A stretch of DNA of 64,000 nt from Pseudomonas serbica. GTDB lineage: Bacteria; Pseudomonadota; Gammaproteobacteria; Pseudomonadales; Pseudomonadaceae. The notes under the pieces were generated by a model. That model ran no database searches. It had not been told where the DNA came from and worked only from the letters and a program-made list of their open reading frames with translations. This document shows positions 10,336 to 21,288 of this stretch, piece by piece (position 1 is the first letter of the stretch; each line of letters starts with the position of its first letter). The position numbers were made by a program, and so were the translations under genes. The stretch spans positions 186,001 to 250,000 of the forward strand of contig NZ_JAQIYM010000006.1 of the NCBI RefSeq assembly GCF_028823535.1, written 5' to 3'.

Positions 10336-10646
10336 TACGACGTTGACCTGATGCATCCCGCCGGGCGGCTAATACCTCTGGCGGGGTGATCCTTTGGGAA
10401 AACGAGTGTATGATGCGGCAGCCGGGAAATTCCCGGCTTTTTTGCGTCTGCACGTTTGATTGCTGTTTTGTGCAGGTGCCCGAGCTGAATGCTCGACAGG
10501 TTTTTCGAGGAAAGTGATTGGCGAAGCCGGTAACAGGCGTTTCGCTTCGTTGCTCCTGCGCCTGATTTATGCACATGGGCTGATCATTTTCTGCTTCACT
10601 CAAGGCTCGGCCAAAGGCTGACCGCCCGGATACAGGGGAAGGCGTA
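10336..10646. other. hflC-hisZ intergenic region (311 bp)
   Basis: The stretch holds one strong hairpin terminator (10421-10443) and no convincing reading frame. Some Pseudomonas genomes, as I recall, carry a short DUF2065 membrane-protein gene here; I see no such frame in this window. The last 30 bases contain the hisZ ribosome-binding site (AGGGGAAGG). Confidence 0.5.
10421..10443 (+). terminator. Rho-independent terminator after hflC
   Basis: GCCGGGA and TCCCGGC form a 7-bp stem with an AAT loop, followed directly by six T residues. It should end the hfl transcript about 85 bases after hflC. Confidence 0.8.
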
Positions 10647-11834
10647 ATGGCAACGGTAGACCGCTGGCTTCTGCCAGATGGCATCGAAGAAGTACTGCCA
10701 CCTGAAGCGGCGCGCATTGAAGTCGCGCGTCGCCAGGTGTTGGATCTGTTCCAGAGCTGGGGTTACGAGTTTGTCGTGACTCCCCATATCGAGTACCTGG
10801 AATCCCTGCTGACCGGCGCGGGCCAGGACCTGGACCTGCGGACCTTCAAGGTCATCGACCCGCAATCGGGCCGGCAGATGGGTTTCCGTGCCGACATCAC
10901 GCCGCAAGTAGCGCGCATCGATGCGCATACCTTGCGTCGCGAAGGTCCGAGCCGCCTGTGTTATGCCGGTAGCGTGCTGCATGCCCAGCCGCGTGCCTTG
11001 TCGTCCTCGCGCAGCCCGATCCAGCTGGGCGCCGAGTTGTATGGCGATGCCAGTCCCGGCAGCGACGTGGAAGTCATCAGCCTGATGCTCGCCATGCTGC
11101 AACTGGCCGATGTGCCGGATGTGCACATGGACCTGGGGCATGTCGGTATCTACCGCGGCCTGGCTCGTGCCGCCGGTTTGTCCGGGGAAGTTGAACAACA
11201 GTTGTTCGACGCGTTGCAACGTAAGGCCATCGACGAGGTCATTACCTTGACCGAAGGCTTGCCGGCTGACTTGTCGGGCATGCTGCGCGCGTTGGTCGAC
11301 CTGTGCGGCGGCCGTGAAGTGCTGGCGGCTGCGCGTGAGCGTCTGGCCAAGGCTCCGGCCCCGGTACTGGCGGCGCTGGATGACCTGCTGGCGATTGCCG
11401 AGCGTCTGTCCGTGCGTTTCCCGGAGTTGCCGCTGTACTTCGACCTGGGCGAGCTGCGTGGTTACCACTATCACACCGGTGTGGTGTTCGCCGTGTTCGT
11501 GCCGGGTGTTGGCCAGTCCATCGCCCAGGGCGGTCGCTACGACGACATCGGTGCCGACTTCGGTCGTGCCCGTCCGGCCACCGGCTTCTCCACCGATTTG
11601 AAAACCCTGGTGACCCTGGGGCGTGCTCAGATCGAGCTACCGTCTGGCGGTATCTGGATGCCTGACAGTACGGATGCGGCACTCTGGCAGACGGTTTGCC
11701 AGTTGCGCAGTGAGGGTCAGCGTGTCGTCCAGGCTTTGCCTGGGCAGCCATTGGCCGCCGCCCGTGAAGCGGACTGCGACCGGCAATTGATCCAGCAGAA
11801 CGGGCTTTGGCAAGTATCGCCACTGGCTTCTTGA
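10647..11834 (+). CDS. hisZ: ATP phosphoribosyltransferase regulatory subunit HisZ
   Basis: The 395-residue protein is a catalytically inactive paralogue of histidyl-tRNA synthetase that forms the ATP phosphoribosyltransferase holoenzyme with short-form HisG in histidine synthesis. The class II core is visible ([53 protein letters not shown]). The length of about 395 residues and position next to purA favour HisZ over HisS: a true HisS would carry a C-terminal anticodon-binding domain and be longer. Confidence 0.93.
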   Translation: MATVDRWLLPDGIEEVLPPEAARIEVARRQVLDLFQSWGYEFVVTPHIEYLESLLTGAGQDLDLRTFKVIDPQSGRQMGFRADITPQVARIDAHTLRREGPSRLCYAGSVLHAQPRALSSSRSPIQLGAELYGDASPGSDVEVISLMLAMLQLADVPDVHMDLGHVGIYRGLARAAGLSGEVEQQLFDALQRKAIDEVITLTEGLPADLSGMLRALVDLCGGREVLAAARERLAKAPAPVLAALDDLLAIAERLSVRFPELPLYFDLGELRGYHYHTGVVFAVFVPGVGQSIAQGGRYDDIGADFGRARPATGFSTDLKTLVTLGRAQIELPSGGIWMPDSTDAALWQTVCQLRSEGQRVVQALPGQPLAAAREADCDRQLIQQNGLWQVSPLAS

Positions 11835-13178
<1,344 letters not shown>

Positions 13179-13198
13179 TAAGCTGTTGATGTAAAACA

Positions 13199-13224
13199 CA
13201 AAGGCCCCTTTATAGGGGCCTTTG
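13199..13224 (+). terminator. Terminator after purA
   Basis: CAAAGGCCCCT and AGGGGCCTTTG form an 11-bp perfect stem with a TTAT loop. It lies 20 bases after the purA stop; the run of T is short and interrupted. Confidence 0.8.
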
Positions 13225-13328
13225 TCGTTTATGCCTGTCGAACGGCATGACCTTTGCTATTAGCTTTGCCTGAAGCGTCATTTCGGGCGTGCCATCAATT
13301 TAATGGCGCTCATGCAGAGGGATTTCAA

Positions 13329-15263
13329 GTGTCGGCCGTTCTCTCATTGTTACAAAGCCGTTTGTTGCGGCCCGTATTCGTTACCCTCGGTATCGCCCTT
13401 TTGGTGCAGGTACTGGTGGCGGTCGCGCTGACCCGGAGCACCGTGACCGCGCTGGAAGCCGATCTCGGTCAGCGCCTGGGCGCGGACAGTCAAAAACTCT
13501 CCGGTGAACTTGAGCAGGCTGGGCGTGAAGTCACGTCGAGCCTCGACAGCCTGTCCGCCAGTACGCGTCAGCGCCTTACCGCTGGCTTGTCTGCGCGGCT
13601 GAAGGACGAGCAGGCACAGTTGCGTTCGACCCTGGAAAAAGACCTGAAGGACTCTGCCAGCGACATGGCGCAGCTCCTGGCCTCGGTGGCTCCGCGCGCC
13701 ATGTGGGACAACGACGTTCCGACCTTGTCCGAATTTGCCCGTCGGGCCCAGCGCAACCCCAACGTCCTGTTTGTGGTGTACGACGACGCCACGGGCCAGC
13801 ATCTGACGCGCTACCTCAACCGGGAAAACCCGATCAACAAGGCCCTGCTGGAAAAAGGCCAGGGCGACCGCGCGCTGGACAAGGTGCTGGACGCCGCGAA
13901 GAACGATCCGTCGGTCTTCTACATCGAGGCCACGATCAACCCTAATGGCGTGGAAATCGGCAAGGTCCTGATGGGCGTTTCGACGGCCTCGGTGGAGACC
14001 GATCTGGCGGCGCTGGACAAGCGCTTTGCGGCCTTGATCGCCAGTGGCGACCAACTGGTAGGCGACAGCCTGAAAGGCGCAGCGGCCGACAGCGCTGCCG
14101 CCATGCGTGCGCGTCTGCAATCGGCCCAGTCCACGGCCGCTGAAATGAAAGCCAACACCACCGGCACCGTGCAGGAGGCCGCGGCAACCTTGCGCTGGCG
14201 TATCGGCTTGAGCCTGGCGGTGGTGGGTTTTGGTGTCCTGCTGTTGCTGGCGGTCGTGCTCGGGCGTCGAGTGGTCAATCGCCTGAAGATGTTGATTGTC
14301 GCCATGGACGACCTGGCGGCGGGCGAGGGCGATCTGACCAAGCGCGTGCAGATCAGCAGCAAGGATGAAATCGGTGACATGGCTTCGGCGGTCAATCGTT
14401 TTGTCGACAAGTTGCAGCCGATCGTGCGCGAGGCGGGTGATGTCGCTCAGCGTACCGGTGTGGAAATCGGCGCCATGACGCTGCGTAACGCGGGGGCCGA
14501 TGCGGCGGCAGGCATGCAGCGCGATGAGGTAGCTGAAAGCCTGCGGGCCTTGTCGCGCATGGCGGATGAGGCGCAGTCCGAAAGCCAGGCCATGCAAGCG
14601 GCGCTGAAGCAGGTGGTGGATATTCGTCAGGCCACCGACGAAAACACCCGGACCTCGGCGAAAGTCGGCAACCTGATTGAAGCGTTGGCCGGCCAGGTCG
14701 AAACCGGGGCGCAAGTGATCGAGCGCCTGGCGCAGCAGAGTGAGCAGATCGAAGTGGTACTGACGGTGATCCACGGTATTGCCGAGCAGACCAACCTGCT
14801 GGCGCTGAACGCGGCCATTGAGGCGGCGCGTGCGGGCGAAACCGGGCGCGGGTTTGCGGTGGTGGCTGATGAGGTGCGTGCGTTGGCGAGCAAGACGCAA
14901 AGCTCCACCGGCGATATCCAGGCGCATATCGTGGCGTTGCAGCAAGGCGCACGTGAAGCCGTGGCGGCCATCGGCCAGGCCGGGCGTCAGGCCAGTGAGG
15001 GCCTTCTGGTCCTGCGTGACAGTGCGCGGTTGCAGCAATCGGTGCAGGCTTCGGTCGAGCGGGTGCACACGGCGATCGGTCTGGCGACCCAGGCCGCCGA
15101 GCACCAGGCCCGCGGAGCCCAGGCGGTACGCGGTCGGGTCGAGACCATTCATGTGCAGGCCGAGAAGGCGGCCCAGGCGGTGGTGGAAACCACGGCCAGC
15201 GGCAAGGTGCTCGATGGCCTGGCGGCGCAGTTGAAAGCGAGCCTGGGGCAGTTCAGGGCTTGA
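13329..15263 (+). CDS. Methyl-accepting chemotaxis protein
   Basis: The 644-residue transmembrane chemoreceptor has TM1 at about residues 15-35 ([20 protein letters not shown]), a long periplasmic ligand-binding region (about 36-288), TM2 (about 291-312), a HAMP domain (about 313-365, including [11 protein letters not shown] and [15 protein letters not shown]), and a cytoplasmic signalling domain. The hairpin tip shows [20 protein letters not shown] and [15 protein letters not shown], which bind CheA and CheW. I chose GTG 13329, with GAGGG upstream, because the longer open frame would put a non-hydrophobic leader before TM1. No CheB/CheR-binding pentapeptide is seen at the C-terminus. The ligand cannot be read from the sequence. 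As I recall, P. aeruginosa also has a chemoreceptor in the stretch that carries the liv-type and ama genes. Confidence 0.9.
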   Translation: MSAVLSLLQSRLLRPVFVTLGIALLVQVLVAVALTRSTVTALEADLGQRLGADSQKLSGELEQAGREVTSSLDSLSASTRQRLTAGLSARLKDEQAQLRSTLEKDLKDSASDMAQLLASVAPRAMWDNDVPTLSEFARRAQRNPNVLFVVYDDATGQHLTRYLNRENPINKALLEKGQGDRALDKVLDAAKNDPSVFYIEATINPNGVEIGKVLMGVSTASVETDLAALDKRFAALIASGDQLVGDSLKGAAADSAAAMRARLQSAQSTAAEMKANTTGTVQEAAATLRWRIGLSLAVVGFGVLLLLAVVLGRRVVNRLKMLIVAMDDLAAGEGDLTKRVQISSKDEIGDMASAVNRFVDKLQPIVREAGDVAQRTGVEIGAMTLRNAGADAAAGMQRDEVAESLRALSRMADEAQSESQAMQAALKQVVDIRQATDENTRTSAKVGNLIEALAGQVETGAQVIERLAQQSEQIEVVLTVIHGIAEQTNLLALNAAIEAARAGETGRGFAVVADEVRALASKTQSSTGDIQAHIVALQQGAREAVAAIGQAGRQASEGLLVLRDSARLQQSVQASVERVHTAIGLATQAAEHQARGAQAVRGRVETIHVQAEKAAQAVVETTASGKVLDGLAAQLKASLGQFRA

Positions 15264-15282
15264 TGGGTTGTCCGGGCGGGCC

Positions 15283-15351
15283 TCATCGCGAGCAGGCTCG
15301 CTCCCACTGTTGATCTACCGAGACCTGTGGCAGCGATCCTGCTCGCGATGA
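15283..15351. repeat. REP palindrome pair
   Basis: TCATCGCGAGCAGG (15283-15296) and CCTGCTCGCGATGA (15338-15351) are perfect inverted copies flanking a 41-base spacer. They lie between the convergent chemoreceptor and iron-transporter genes and could act as a bidirectional transcript end. Confidence 0.85.
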
Positions 15352-15356
15352 CGGAC

Positions 15357-16922
15357 TCAACGACTCAAATACATCCGGGTCGTAAGCAAATAAACCGGCA
15401 ACCCCGATACCAGAATCAACAACGCCGCATAAGGCGCCGCCGCCGCAAACTCCACATTCGCGGTATGCGCCCAGACCTCCGTGGCCAGGGTATTGAGCCC
15501 GGTCGGGCTCAACAGCAAGGTCGCCGTCAGCTCCTTCATCGCATCCAGGAACACCAGTGCAAACGCCGCTCCCAGCGCCGGAAAGATGATCGGCAACGTC
15601 ACCCGGCAAAACGCACTGAACGAAGATGCGCCCAAGGTGCGTGCCGCTTCTTCCAGTTGCGGAGCGGCCTTGTTCAGTGCTGTGCGTATTGGCGCCTGGG
15701 CCAGCGGCAAGAACAGTAGCGCGTAAGCGATCAGCAACAGCATCGACGTCTGGTACAGCGCTGGCACATAGTGCAACGCGAAGTACACCAGGGTCAGCGC
15801 GATCACCAGTCCTGGTAGCGCGTGCAGCAGATAGGGCAGGCGTTCGGCCCAAATCGCCAACGGGCCTTTGTAGCGCACCACCAGCAGTCCCACCGGCAAC
15901 GCCAGAACAAGGCATAGCCCCGCGCCGCCCAACGACAGTGCCAGGGATGAAAGCAGCGCCTCGCCGATGGCCGCCACCGGAAATGCCGCCGACGAGCCCA
16001 CGGCCAGCCAGTACGCCAGCATCCCCAGTGGAATGCCACTGCCGATGATCGCCAGCAACAGGCAATACAGTTGCCCGGCCACCATCCAGGGGCCCAACCG
16101 AACCTGTTCCGCCTGGCGCGCCGCACCCTGGCCTGTGCGCACGTGCCGGCCCTTGCCGCGAACGCGAAGCTCCAGCCACAGCAACATCAGGCACAGCGCC
16201 AGCAGCACCGCCGAGAGCATCGCGGCGTTGGCGTTACTGAACTCCAGTTCGAACTGTTGATAGATCGCGGTGGTGAAGGTCTGCAGGCCAATAATCGACA
16301 GCGCGCCGAATTCCACCAGCATGTGCAGGGCAATCAGCAGCGACCCCGCCAGCAGCGAAGGCCAGAGCAGCGGCAGGGTGACACGGAAAAATACCCCCCA
16401 GCGATTCTGCCCCAGGGTGCGGGCCGACTCTTCCAGGGAGGGGTCGAGATTGCGCAGGGTGGCTGCGACCGGCAGAAAAATCAGCGGGTATTTGGACAGG
16501 CTCATCACCAGGATCGCCCCGCCAAGCCCTTCGAAATGAGCGCTCAGCGACACCCAGGTAAAACTGCTGACAAACGCCGGCACGGCGAACGGCAAGCACA
16601 GGATCACGCCCCACAAGCGCCGCCCCGGCAAATTGCTGCGTTCCAGCAGCCAGGCCAGCGACAGGCCGATCACGCCGCAGGCCAGCGTAACGCCAACCAT
16701 CAGCGCCAAGGTATTGCGCAACAGGCCGAACACATATGGCCGCCACAGCAGGTGCAGCGCTTCGGCCCAGCCCGCTTGCCAGGCCTTCAGGCCGACGTAA
16801 GCCAGGGGCAGCAAGCTGAGCACGACCAGTAGCAGAACCGGCAGTACCAGCCAGATGGACGGCCGCTTGCGCCTTGGCACGTACTGGCCATAAGAGGCAG
16901 GGGCGGTTAGCGATGCGCTCAT
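15357..16922 (-). CDS. Ferric iron ABC transporter permease (FbpB type)
   Basis: The 521-residue inner-membrane protein is a fused double permease with about 12 transmembrane segments. Each half carries an EAA-type loop for the ATPase: EESARTLGQNRWGVFFRVTLP and EEAARTLGASSFSAFCRVTLP. This duplicated architecture is typical of FbpB/HitB-type iron permeases and related thiamine permeases. Its start overlaps the end of the binding-protein gene by one base, so they form one operon. No ATP-binding subunit follows; beyond its end lie only REP palindromes and the convergent chemoreceptor. The ATPase is therefore shared or encoded elsewhere. Confidence 0.88.
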   Translation of the reverse strand: MSASLTAPASYGQYVPRRKRPSIWLVLPVLLLVVLSLLPLAYVGLKAWQAGWAEALHLLWRPYVFGLLRNTLALMVGVTLACGVIGLSLAWLLERSNLPGRRLWGVILCLPFAVPAFVSSFTWVSLSAHFEGLGGAILVMSLSKYPLIFLPVAATLRNLDPSLEESARTLGQNRWGVFFRVTLPLLWPSLLAGSLLIALHMLVEFGALSIIGLQTFTTAIYQQFELEFSNANAAMLSAVLLALCLMLLWLELRVRGKGRHVRTGQGAARQAEQVRLGPWMVAGQLYCLLLAIIGSGIPLGMLAYWLAVGSSAAFPVAAIGEALLSSLALSLGGAGLCLVLALPVGLLVVRYKGPLAIWAERLPYLLHALPGLVIALTLVYFALHYVPALYQTSMLLLIAYALLFLPLAQAPIRTALNKAAPQLEEAARTLGASSFSAFCRVTLPIIFPALGAAFALVFLDAMKELTATLLLSPTGLNTLATEVWAHTANVEFAAAAPYAALLILVSGLPVYLLTTRMYLSR

Positions 16923-17932
16923 CAGTTCAGGCCAACCTCGCGTTCAAGGTCCAGGGCTTCTTCGGCATTGCCGAGGTCGGCAGGTGTGACTTTCGGTGCT
17001 TGCAGTTCGCTGAACGGCTTGAGGCCACGATCCGATTGCATGCCTTTATGCAGCGGGTATTCGGCGGTGGTCTGGGTGATCACGCGCTGGCCTTCTTCGC
17101 TGGCCATGTAGGCGAGCAGTTGCTGGGCTTCTTTTGGATGTTTGCTGGATTTCAGCACGGCCGCACTCGATACGGTAATCAGGCCGCCGACGTCGCCGCC
17201 GGTGAAGTAATGCAGTTTCGAATCGAGCTGGCCTTTTTCACGTTGCAAGGCGAACCAGTAGTAGTTGTTCACCAGTACCGTCGCCACTTCGCCGTTTTCC
17301 ACGGCTTTGAGTGCAACCATGTTGTTACTGTAGGTCTTGCCGAAGGCGCGCAGGCCGGTCAGCCATTCTTCGGCCGCCTCCATGCCATGTACCTTGATGA
17401 TTGCCACGGCTTGTTCCTGGAACGCACCGCTGGTGGGTACGAAGCCGACCTTGCCTTGCCATTTTGGATCGGAGAATTCCATCACTGACTTCGGCAGGTC
17501 TTTCTCGTCGATCAGTTTCGGGTTGAACGCGACGACGCGCACCCGGGCAGTGACGCCAATCCAGGTGCCATTGCCGGCAACATAGTCCTTGGGCAGCACT
17601 GCCAGCGTGGTGTCATCGGCCTTGGCCAGCAGGCCTTGCTCGCCGAGCTTGTTCAGCGGCGGCGACTCTTCGGTGTAGATCACGTCGGCAGGGGAGCGAT
17701 CACCTTCTTCGACCACCTGGCTGGCGAGTTGGTTGCTGCTGCCCTTGCGCACATTGACGTGAATGCCGGTCTTGGCTTCGAAGGCTTTGGCGACAGCATC
17801 GCCGACTTCCTTGTGCTGGCCGTTATAGAGCGTCAGGGAAACAGGATCGGCAGCCTGGATGAGGGGAGTGGCGAGCGCCAGGCCGAGCAGGGTGGTGGTC
17901 AAGCCGCGGCGCAGGGTATTTCGAAACATCAT
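16922..17932 (-). CDS. Periplasmic ferric iron-binding protein (FbpA type)
   Basis: The 336-residue protein has a signal peptide (RRGLTTTLLGLALATPLIQA, cleavage likely before ADPVSL) and a class II periplasmic binding fold. The pair of tyrosines in VNNYYWFAL matches the iron-binding Tyr-Tyr of FbpA/HitA proteins, and LTLYNGQHKEVGDAVAKAF is the usual first strand. It should deliver Fe3+ to the neighbouring permease. A Fur-box-like sequence lies about 40 bases upstream, consistent with iron repression. The substrate is inferred from the tyrosine pair and the operon; no binding data can be read here. Confidence 0.87.
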   Translation of the reverse strand: MMFRNTLRRGLTTTLLGLALATPLIQAADPVSLTLYNGQHKEVGDAVAKAFEAKTGIHVNVRKGSSNQLASQVVEEGDRSPADVIYTEESPPLNKLGEQGLLAKADDTTLAVLPKDYVAGNGTWIGVTARVRVVAFNPKLIDEKDLPKSVMEFSDPKWQGKVGFVPTSGAFQEQAVAIIKVHGMEAAEEWLTGLRAFGKTYSNNMVALKAVENGEVATVLVNNYYWFALQREKGQLDSKLHYFTGGDVGGLITVSSAAVLKSSKHPKEAQQLLAYMASEEGQRVITQTTAEYPLHKGMQSDRGLKPFSELQAPKVTPADLGNAEEALDLEREVGLN

Positions 17933-17971
17933 TCGCAGGGTTCCTCACTGTCGCATTGCAAAAACTTGCAA

Positions 17972-17996
17972 CAATGATAAACGATATTGTTTCTCA
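17972..17996 (-). promoter_or_regulatory. Fur-box-like operator
   Basis: The stretch CAATGATAAACGATATTGT resembles the 19-bp Fur consensus built from repeated NATWAT hexamers, with several mismatches. It sits about 40-64 bases before the iron-binding protein start on the minus strand, where Fe-Fur would block transcription. Confidence 0.5.
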
Positions 17997-18037
17997 AATG
18001 GGCTCTGTGCGGGCAGGTTTTCAAACCCCGGAAACGC

Positions 18038-18060
18038 AAAAACCCGCTTTCGCGGGTTTC
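18038..18060 (-). terminator. Terminator of downstream tRNA-Leu
   Basis: AAACCCGC, loop TTTC and GCGGGTTT form an 8-bp stem with T-rich flanks. On the minus strand it lies 35 bases after the tRNA 3' end, and nearly the same hairpin follows the other tRNA copy. Confidence 0.8.
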
Positions 18061-18094
18061 TGTGAAATTCAAGGCCGTAACCTTGAATTTGAAT

Positions 18095-18181
18095 TGGTGC
18101 CCAGAAGAAGACTCGAACTTCCACGACCTTGCGGTCACCAGCACCTGAAGCTGGCGTGTCTACCAATTTCACCATCTGGGC
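18095..18181 (-). tRNA. tRNA-Leu(CAG), copy nearest the iron operon
   Basis: Read on the minus strand the 87-nt gene begins GCCCAGATGGTGAAATTGG and ends with encoded CCA. The acceptor stem GCCCAGA pairs with TCTGGGC, and the anticodon stem CCAGC/GCTGG encloses loop TTCAGGT, giving anticodon CAG. The long variable arm (TGACCGCAAGGTCG) is the class II mark of leucine tRNA. It has its own promoter and terminator. Confidence 0.97.
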
Positions 18182-18217
18182 ATTTCATCGCTAGCGTTGC
18201 CGCTGTTGATGTGGCGC

Positions 18218-18246
18218 ACTATACGGAGAGCAATTTGATCTGTAAA
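18218..18246 (-). promoter_or_regulatory. Promoter of downstream tRNA-Leu
   Basis: On the minus strand, a -35 TTTACA (18241-18246) and -10 TATAGT (18218-18223) are 17 bases apart, close to the sigma-70 consensus. The same boxes and spacing occur before the other tRNA copy. Confidence 0.8.
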
Positions 18247-18249
18247 CCC

Positions 18250-18272
18250 CTGATTTAAAATTATTAAATCAG
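18250..18272. repeat. AT-rich hairpin between the tRNA genes
   Basis: CTGATTTAA and TTAAATCAG form a 9-bp perfect inverted repeat around a 5-base loop. It lies between the terminator of the upstream tRNA and the -35 box of the downstream one. It has no equivalent at the other copy. Confidence 0.55.
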
Positions 18273-18285
18273 ATCTCCAAAATGC

Positions 18286-18309
18286 AAAAACCCGCTTTCG
18301 CGGGTTTTT
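18286..18309 (-). terminator. Terminator of upstream tRNA-Leu
   Basis: AAAAACCCGC, loop TTTC and GCGGGTTTTT form a 10-bp stem ending in T on both strands, about 40 bases after the tRNA 3' end on the minus strand. Confidence 0.85.
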
Positions 18310-18348
18310 GTGTGAGCCTTGAAATTGAACTAATCTCAAGCTCGAAAT

Positions 18349-18435
18349 TGGTGCCCAGAAGAAGACTCGAACTTCCACGACCTTGCGGTCACCAGCACCT
18401 GAAGCTGGCGTGTCTACCAATTTCACCATCTGGGC
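18349..18435 (-). tRNA. tRNA-Leu(CAG), second tandem copy
   Basis: The 87 bases look identical to the copy at 18095-18181 across acceptor, D, anticodon (CAG), variable and T arms, again with encoded CCA. The flanks resemble each other only in promoter and terminator, which points to an old tandem duplication of the whole transcription unit. Confidence 0.97.
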
Positions 18436-18470
18436 AGTATCGGCAACGTTGTCCGTCGTCGATGGCGCGC

Positions 18471-18499
18471 ACTATACGGAGCGTCTTTTTAACTGTAAA
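18471..18499 (-). promoter_or_regulatory. Promoter of upstream tRNA-Leu
   Basis: On the minus strand, -35 TTTACA (18494-18499) and -10 TATAGT (18471-18476) are separated by 17 bases. Position and boxes match those of the other copy. Confidence 0.8.
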
Positions 18500-18660
18500 C
18501 CCCCGACACCAAAAAAACCTGAAAAATTTCACCAGTGGTATTCAAATCAACCTTCTGGTGTCGATAAAGGGCTTTAGATGAGGCGTCTTAGCCTGAAATT
18601 TCCCGTTTCATTACGCCTATGCCAAACTAACCCGTATATAGACAAGGTGAAAACTCTCTA

Positions 18661-21288
18661 ATGGCCGATTGGCAGTCCCTCGATCCCGAGGCCGCTCGTG
18701 AAGCGGAAAAATATGAAAACCCCATTCCTAGCCGCGAACTGATCCTTCAGCACCTTGCTGATCGGGGTTCGCCTGCTAACCGCGAGCAACTGGTCGAAGA
18801 GTTTGGTCTGACCACGGAAGACCAGATCGAAGCCCTGCGCCGCCGCCTGCGCGCCATGGAGCGCGATGCACAACTCATTTACACCCGTCGCGGCACTTAT
18901 GCGCCGGTGGACAAGCTCGACCTGATCCTGGGCCGCATCAGCGGTCACCGTGATGGCTTCGGCTTCCTGGTGCCGGACGACGGCAGTGACGACCTGTTCA
19001 TGAGCCCGGCACAAATGCGCCTGGTGTTCGACGGCGACCGTGCACTGGCACGAGTTTCCGGACTGGATCGTCGCGGTCGCCGCGAAGGCATGATCGTCGA
19101 GGTGGTGTCCCGTGCTCACGAGACCATCGTCGGCCGCTACTTCGAAGAAGGCGGTATCGGTTTTGTCGTCGCGGATAACCCGAAGATCCAGCAGGAAGTG
19201 CTGGTGACGCCGGGCCGTAACGCGAACGCCCAGATCGGGCAGTTCGTCGAAGTGAAGATCACTCACTGGCCAACGCCACGCTTCCAGCCGCAAGGCGATG
19301 TGGTTGAAGTAGTGGGCAACTACATGGCGCCGGGCATGGAGATCGACGTTGCCCTGCGTACCTACGACATTCCTCACGTTTGGCCTGACGCCGTGCTCAA
19401 GGAAGCCGGCAAGCTCAAGCCGGAAGTCGAAGAGAAAGACAAAGAGAAGCGCATCGACCTGCGTCATCTGCCGTTCGTCACCATCGACGGCGAAGATGCC
19501 CGCGACTTCGACGACGCGGTTTATTGCGAAGCCCGTCCGGGCAAGCTGCGCCTGTTCTCCGGTGGCTGGAAGTTGTACGTGGCGATTGCCGACGTTTCCA
19601 GCTACGTGAAACTCGGTTCGGCGCTGGATGCCGAGGCTCAGGTTCGCGGCAACTCGGTGTACTTCCCCGAGCGCGTGATTCCGATGCTGCCTGAGCAGCT
19701 GTCCAACGGTTTGTGCTCGCTGAACCCGCAAGTCGATCGCCTGGCCATGGTTTGCGAGATGACCATCTCCAAGTCTGGCGAAATGACCGACTACTGCTTC
19801 TACGAAGCGGTGATCCATTCCCATGCCCGCCTGACCTACAACAAGGTCAGCGCGATGCTGGAAACGCCGAAAGCCACCGAAGGGCGCAAGCTTCGCGGCG
19901 AATACACCGACGTGGTGCCGCACCTCAAGCAGCTGTATTCGCTGTACAAGGTGTTGCTGGCTGCTCGTCACGTACGCGGCGCGATCGATTTTGAAACCCA
20001 GGAAACCCGGATCATCTTCGGTTCTGAGCGCAAGATCGCCGAAATCCGTCCGACCGTGCGTAACGACGCGCACAAGCTGATCGAGGAATGCATGCTGGCG
20101 GCCAACGTGGCCACCGCCGAATTCCTCAAGAAGCACGAAATTCCTGCGTTGTACCGCGTGCACGACGGCCCGCCGCCGGAGCGCCTGGAAAAACTGCGTG
20201 CGTTCCTCGGCGAGCTCGGCCTGTCCCTGCACAAAGGCAAGGACGGTCCGTCGCCGAAGGATTACCAGGCTTTGCTGGCCGGCATCAAGGATCGTCCGGA
20301 TTTCCACCTGATCCAGACCGTCATGCTGCGCTCGTTGAGCCAGGCGGTGTACAGCGCCGATAACCAGGGCCACTTCGGCCTGAATTACGAGGCGTACACC
20401 CACTTCACCTCGCCGATCCGCCGCTACCCGGACTTGCTCACGCACCGGGCGATTCGCAGCGTGATCCATTCGAAGCAGAACACCCCGCACGTTCGCCGTG
20501 CCGGTGCGATGACCATTCCGAAAGCGCGCATCTACCCGTACGACGAAGCGGCCCTGGAGCAACTTGGCGAGCAGTGCTCGATGAGCGAGCGCCGTGCCGA
20601 TGAAGCGACCCGCGACGTAGTGAACTGGCTCAAGTGCGAGTTCATGAAAGATCGCGTGGGCGAGTCGTTCCCGGGCGTGATCACGGCCGTCACCGGCTTT
20701 GGCCTGTTCGTCGAACTGACCGACATCTACGTCGAAGGCCTGGTGCACGTCACCGCGCTGCCGGGTGACTACTACCACTTCGATCCTGTGCACCACCGCT
20801 TGGCCGGTGAGCGTACCGGTCGCAGCTTCCGCCTGGGCGACACCGTGGAAGTGCGGGTCATGCGCGTCGACCTCGACGAGCGCAAGATCGACTTCGAGAT
20901 GGCTGAAAAAACCATCAGCGCGCCGATCGGCCGCAAAAAACGCGGTGCCGAAACCGCAGCGCCTGCTGCCAAGGCCGAAGCAGAACCGGCCCCGGCGAAA
21001 GCCGGTCGTCGTCCTGCCAAGGAAAAGGCTGTCGAGGCCTATCGTCCGAGTGATGCTGCGGCGAAAAACGCCGAAGTGCGCAAAAGCCGTGAAATGAAGC
21101 AGGCGTTGCTCGCCGGCGCGAAAAGCGGCGGTAAAGCGGCGTCTACGGGAAAGACCGGACGGTCGGCGCCTGAAAAGGCCGTCGGCGGCAAGCCAGCCAA
21201 ACCGAGCAAACATCGTAAAGGCCCGCCGAAAGCGGGCTCGGCCCCAGCCAAAAGCGGCGGGGCGCGTAAACCTAAGGCCAAGTCATGA
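18661..21288 (+). CDS. rnr: 3'-5' exoribonuclease RNase R
   Basis: The 875-residue exoribonuclease degrades structured RNA. An N-terminal helix-turn-helix region (about 20-85: REQLVEEFGLTTEDQIEALR) is followed by cold-shock OB folds, the RNB catalytic domain starting near residue 270 (DGEDARDFDDAV, with the metal-binding aspartates), an S1 domain (about 665-750: GVITAVTGFGLFVEL), and a long Lys/Ala-rich tail (about 755-875). The tail is typical of RNase R and absent from RNase II. It overlaps rlmB by four bases, a conserved pair. Confidence 0.96.
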   Translation: MADWQSLDPEAAREAEKYENPIPSRELILQHLADRGSPANREQLVEEFGLTTEDQIEALRRRLRAMERDAQLIYTRRGTYAPVDKLDLILGRISGHRDGFGFLVPDDGSDDLFMSPAQMRLVFDGDRALARVSGLDRRGRREGMIVEVVSRAHETIVGRYFEEGGIGFVVADNPKIQQEVLVTPGRNANAQIGQFVEVKITHWPTPRFQPQGDVVEVVGNYMAPGMEIDVALRTYDIPHVWPDAVLKEAGKLKPEVEEKDKEKRIDLRHLPFVTIDGEDARDFDDAVYCEARPGKLRLFSGGWKLYVAIADVSSYVKLGSALDAEAQVRGNSVYFPERVIPMLPEQLSNGLCSLNPQVDRLAMVCEMTISKSGEMTDYCFYEAVIHSHARLTYNKVSAMLETPKATEGRKLRGEYTDVVPHLKQLYSLYKVLLAARHVRGAIDFETQETRIIFGSERKIAEIRPTVRNDAHKLIEECMLAANVATAEFLKKHEIPALYRVHDGPPPERLEKLRAFLGELGLSLHKGKDGPSPKDYQALLAGIKDRPDFHLIQTVMLRSLSQAVYSADNQGHFGLNYEAYTHFTSPIRRYPDLLTHRAIRSVIHSKQNTPHVRRAGAMTIPKARIYPYDEAALEQLGEQCSMSERRADEATRDVVNWLKCEFMKDRVGESFPGVITAVTGFGLFVELTDIYVEGLVHVTALPGDYYHFDPVHHRLAGERTGRSFRLGDTVEVRVMRVDLDERKIDFEMAEKTISAPIGRKKRGAETAAPAAKAEAEPAPAKAGRRPAKEKAVEAYRPSDAAAKNAEVRKSREMKQALLAGAKSGGKAASTGKTGRSAPEKAVGGKPAKPSKHRKGPPKAGSAPAKSGGARKPKAKS

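Noticed and set aside
15283..15351. Transposon terminal inverted repeats
   Set aside because: The same palindromes recur through the window with short spacers and no transposase between them; they are REP elements.
18250..18272. Riboswitch or attenuator between the tRNA genes
   Set aside because: It lies upstream of the downstream tRNA promoter and after a terminator; no coding gene is controlled.
18658..21213. Long minus-strand open frame of about 850 codons opposite rnr
   Set aside because: Its Arg/His/Val/Leu-rich, domain-free translation is the usual shadow of a high-GC gene; rnr has full motif support.
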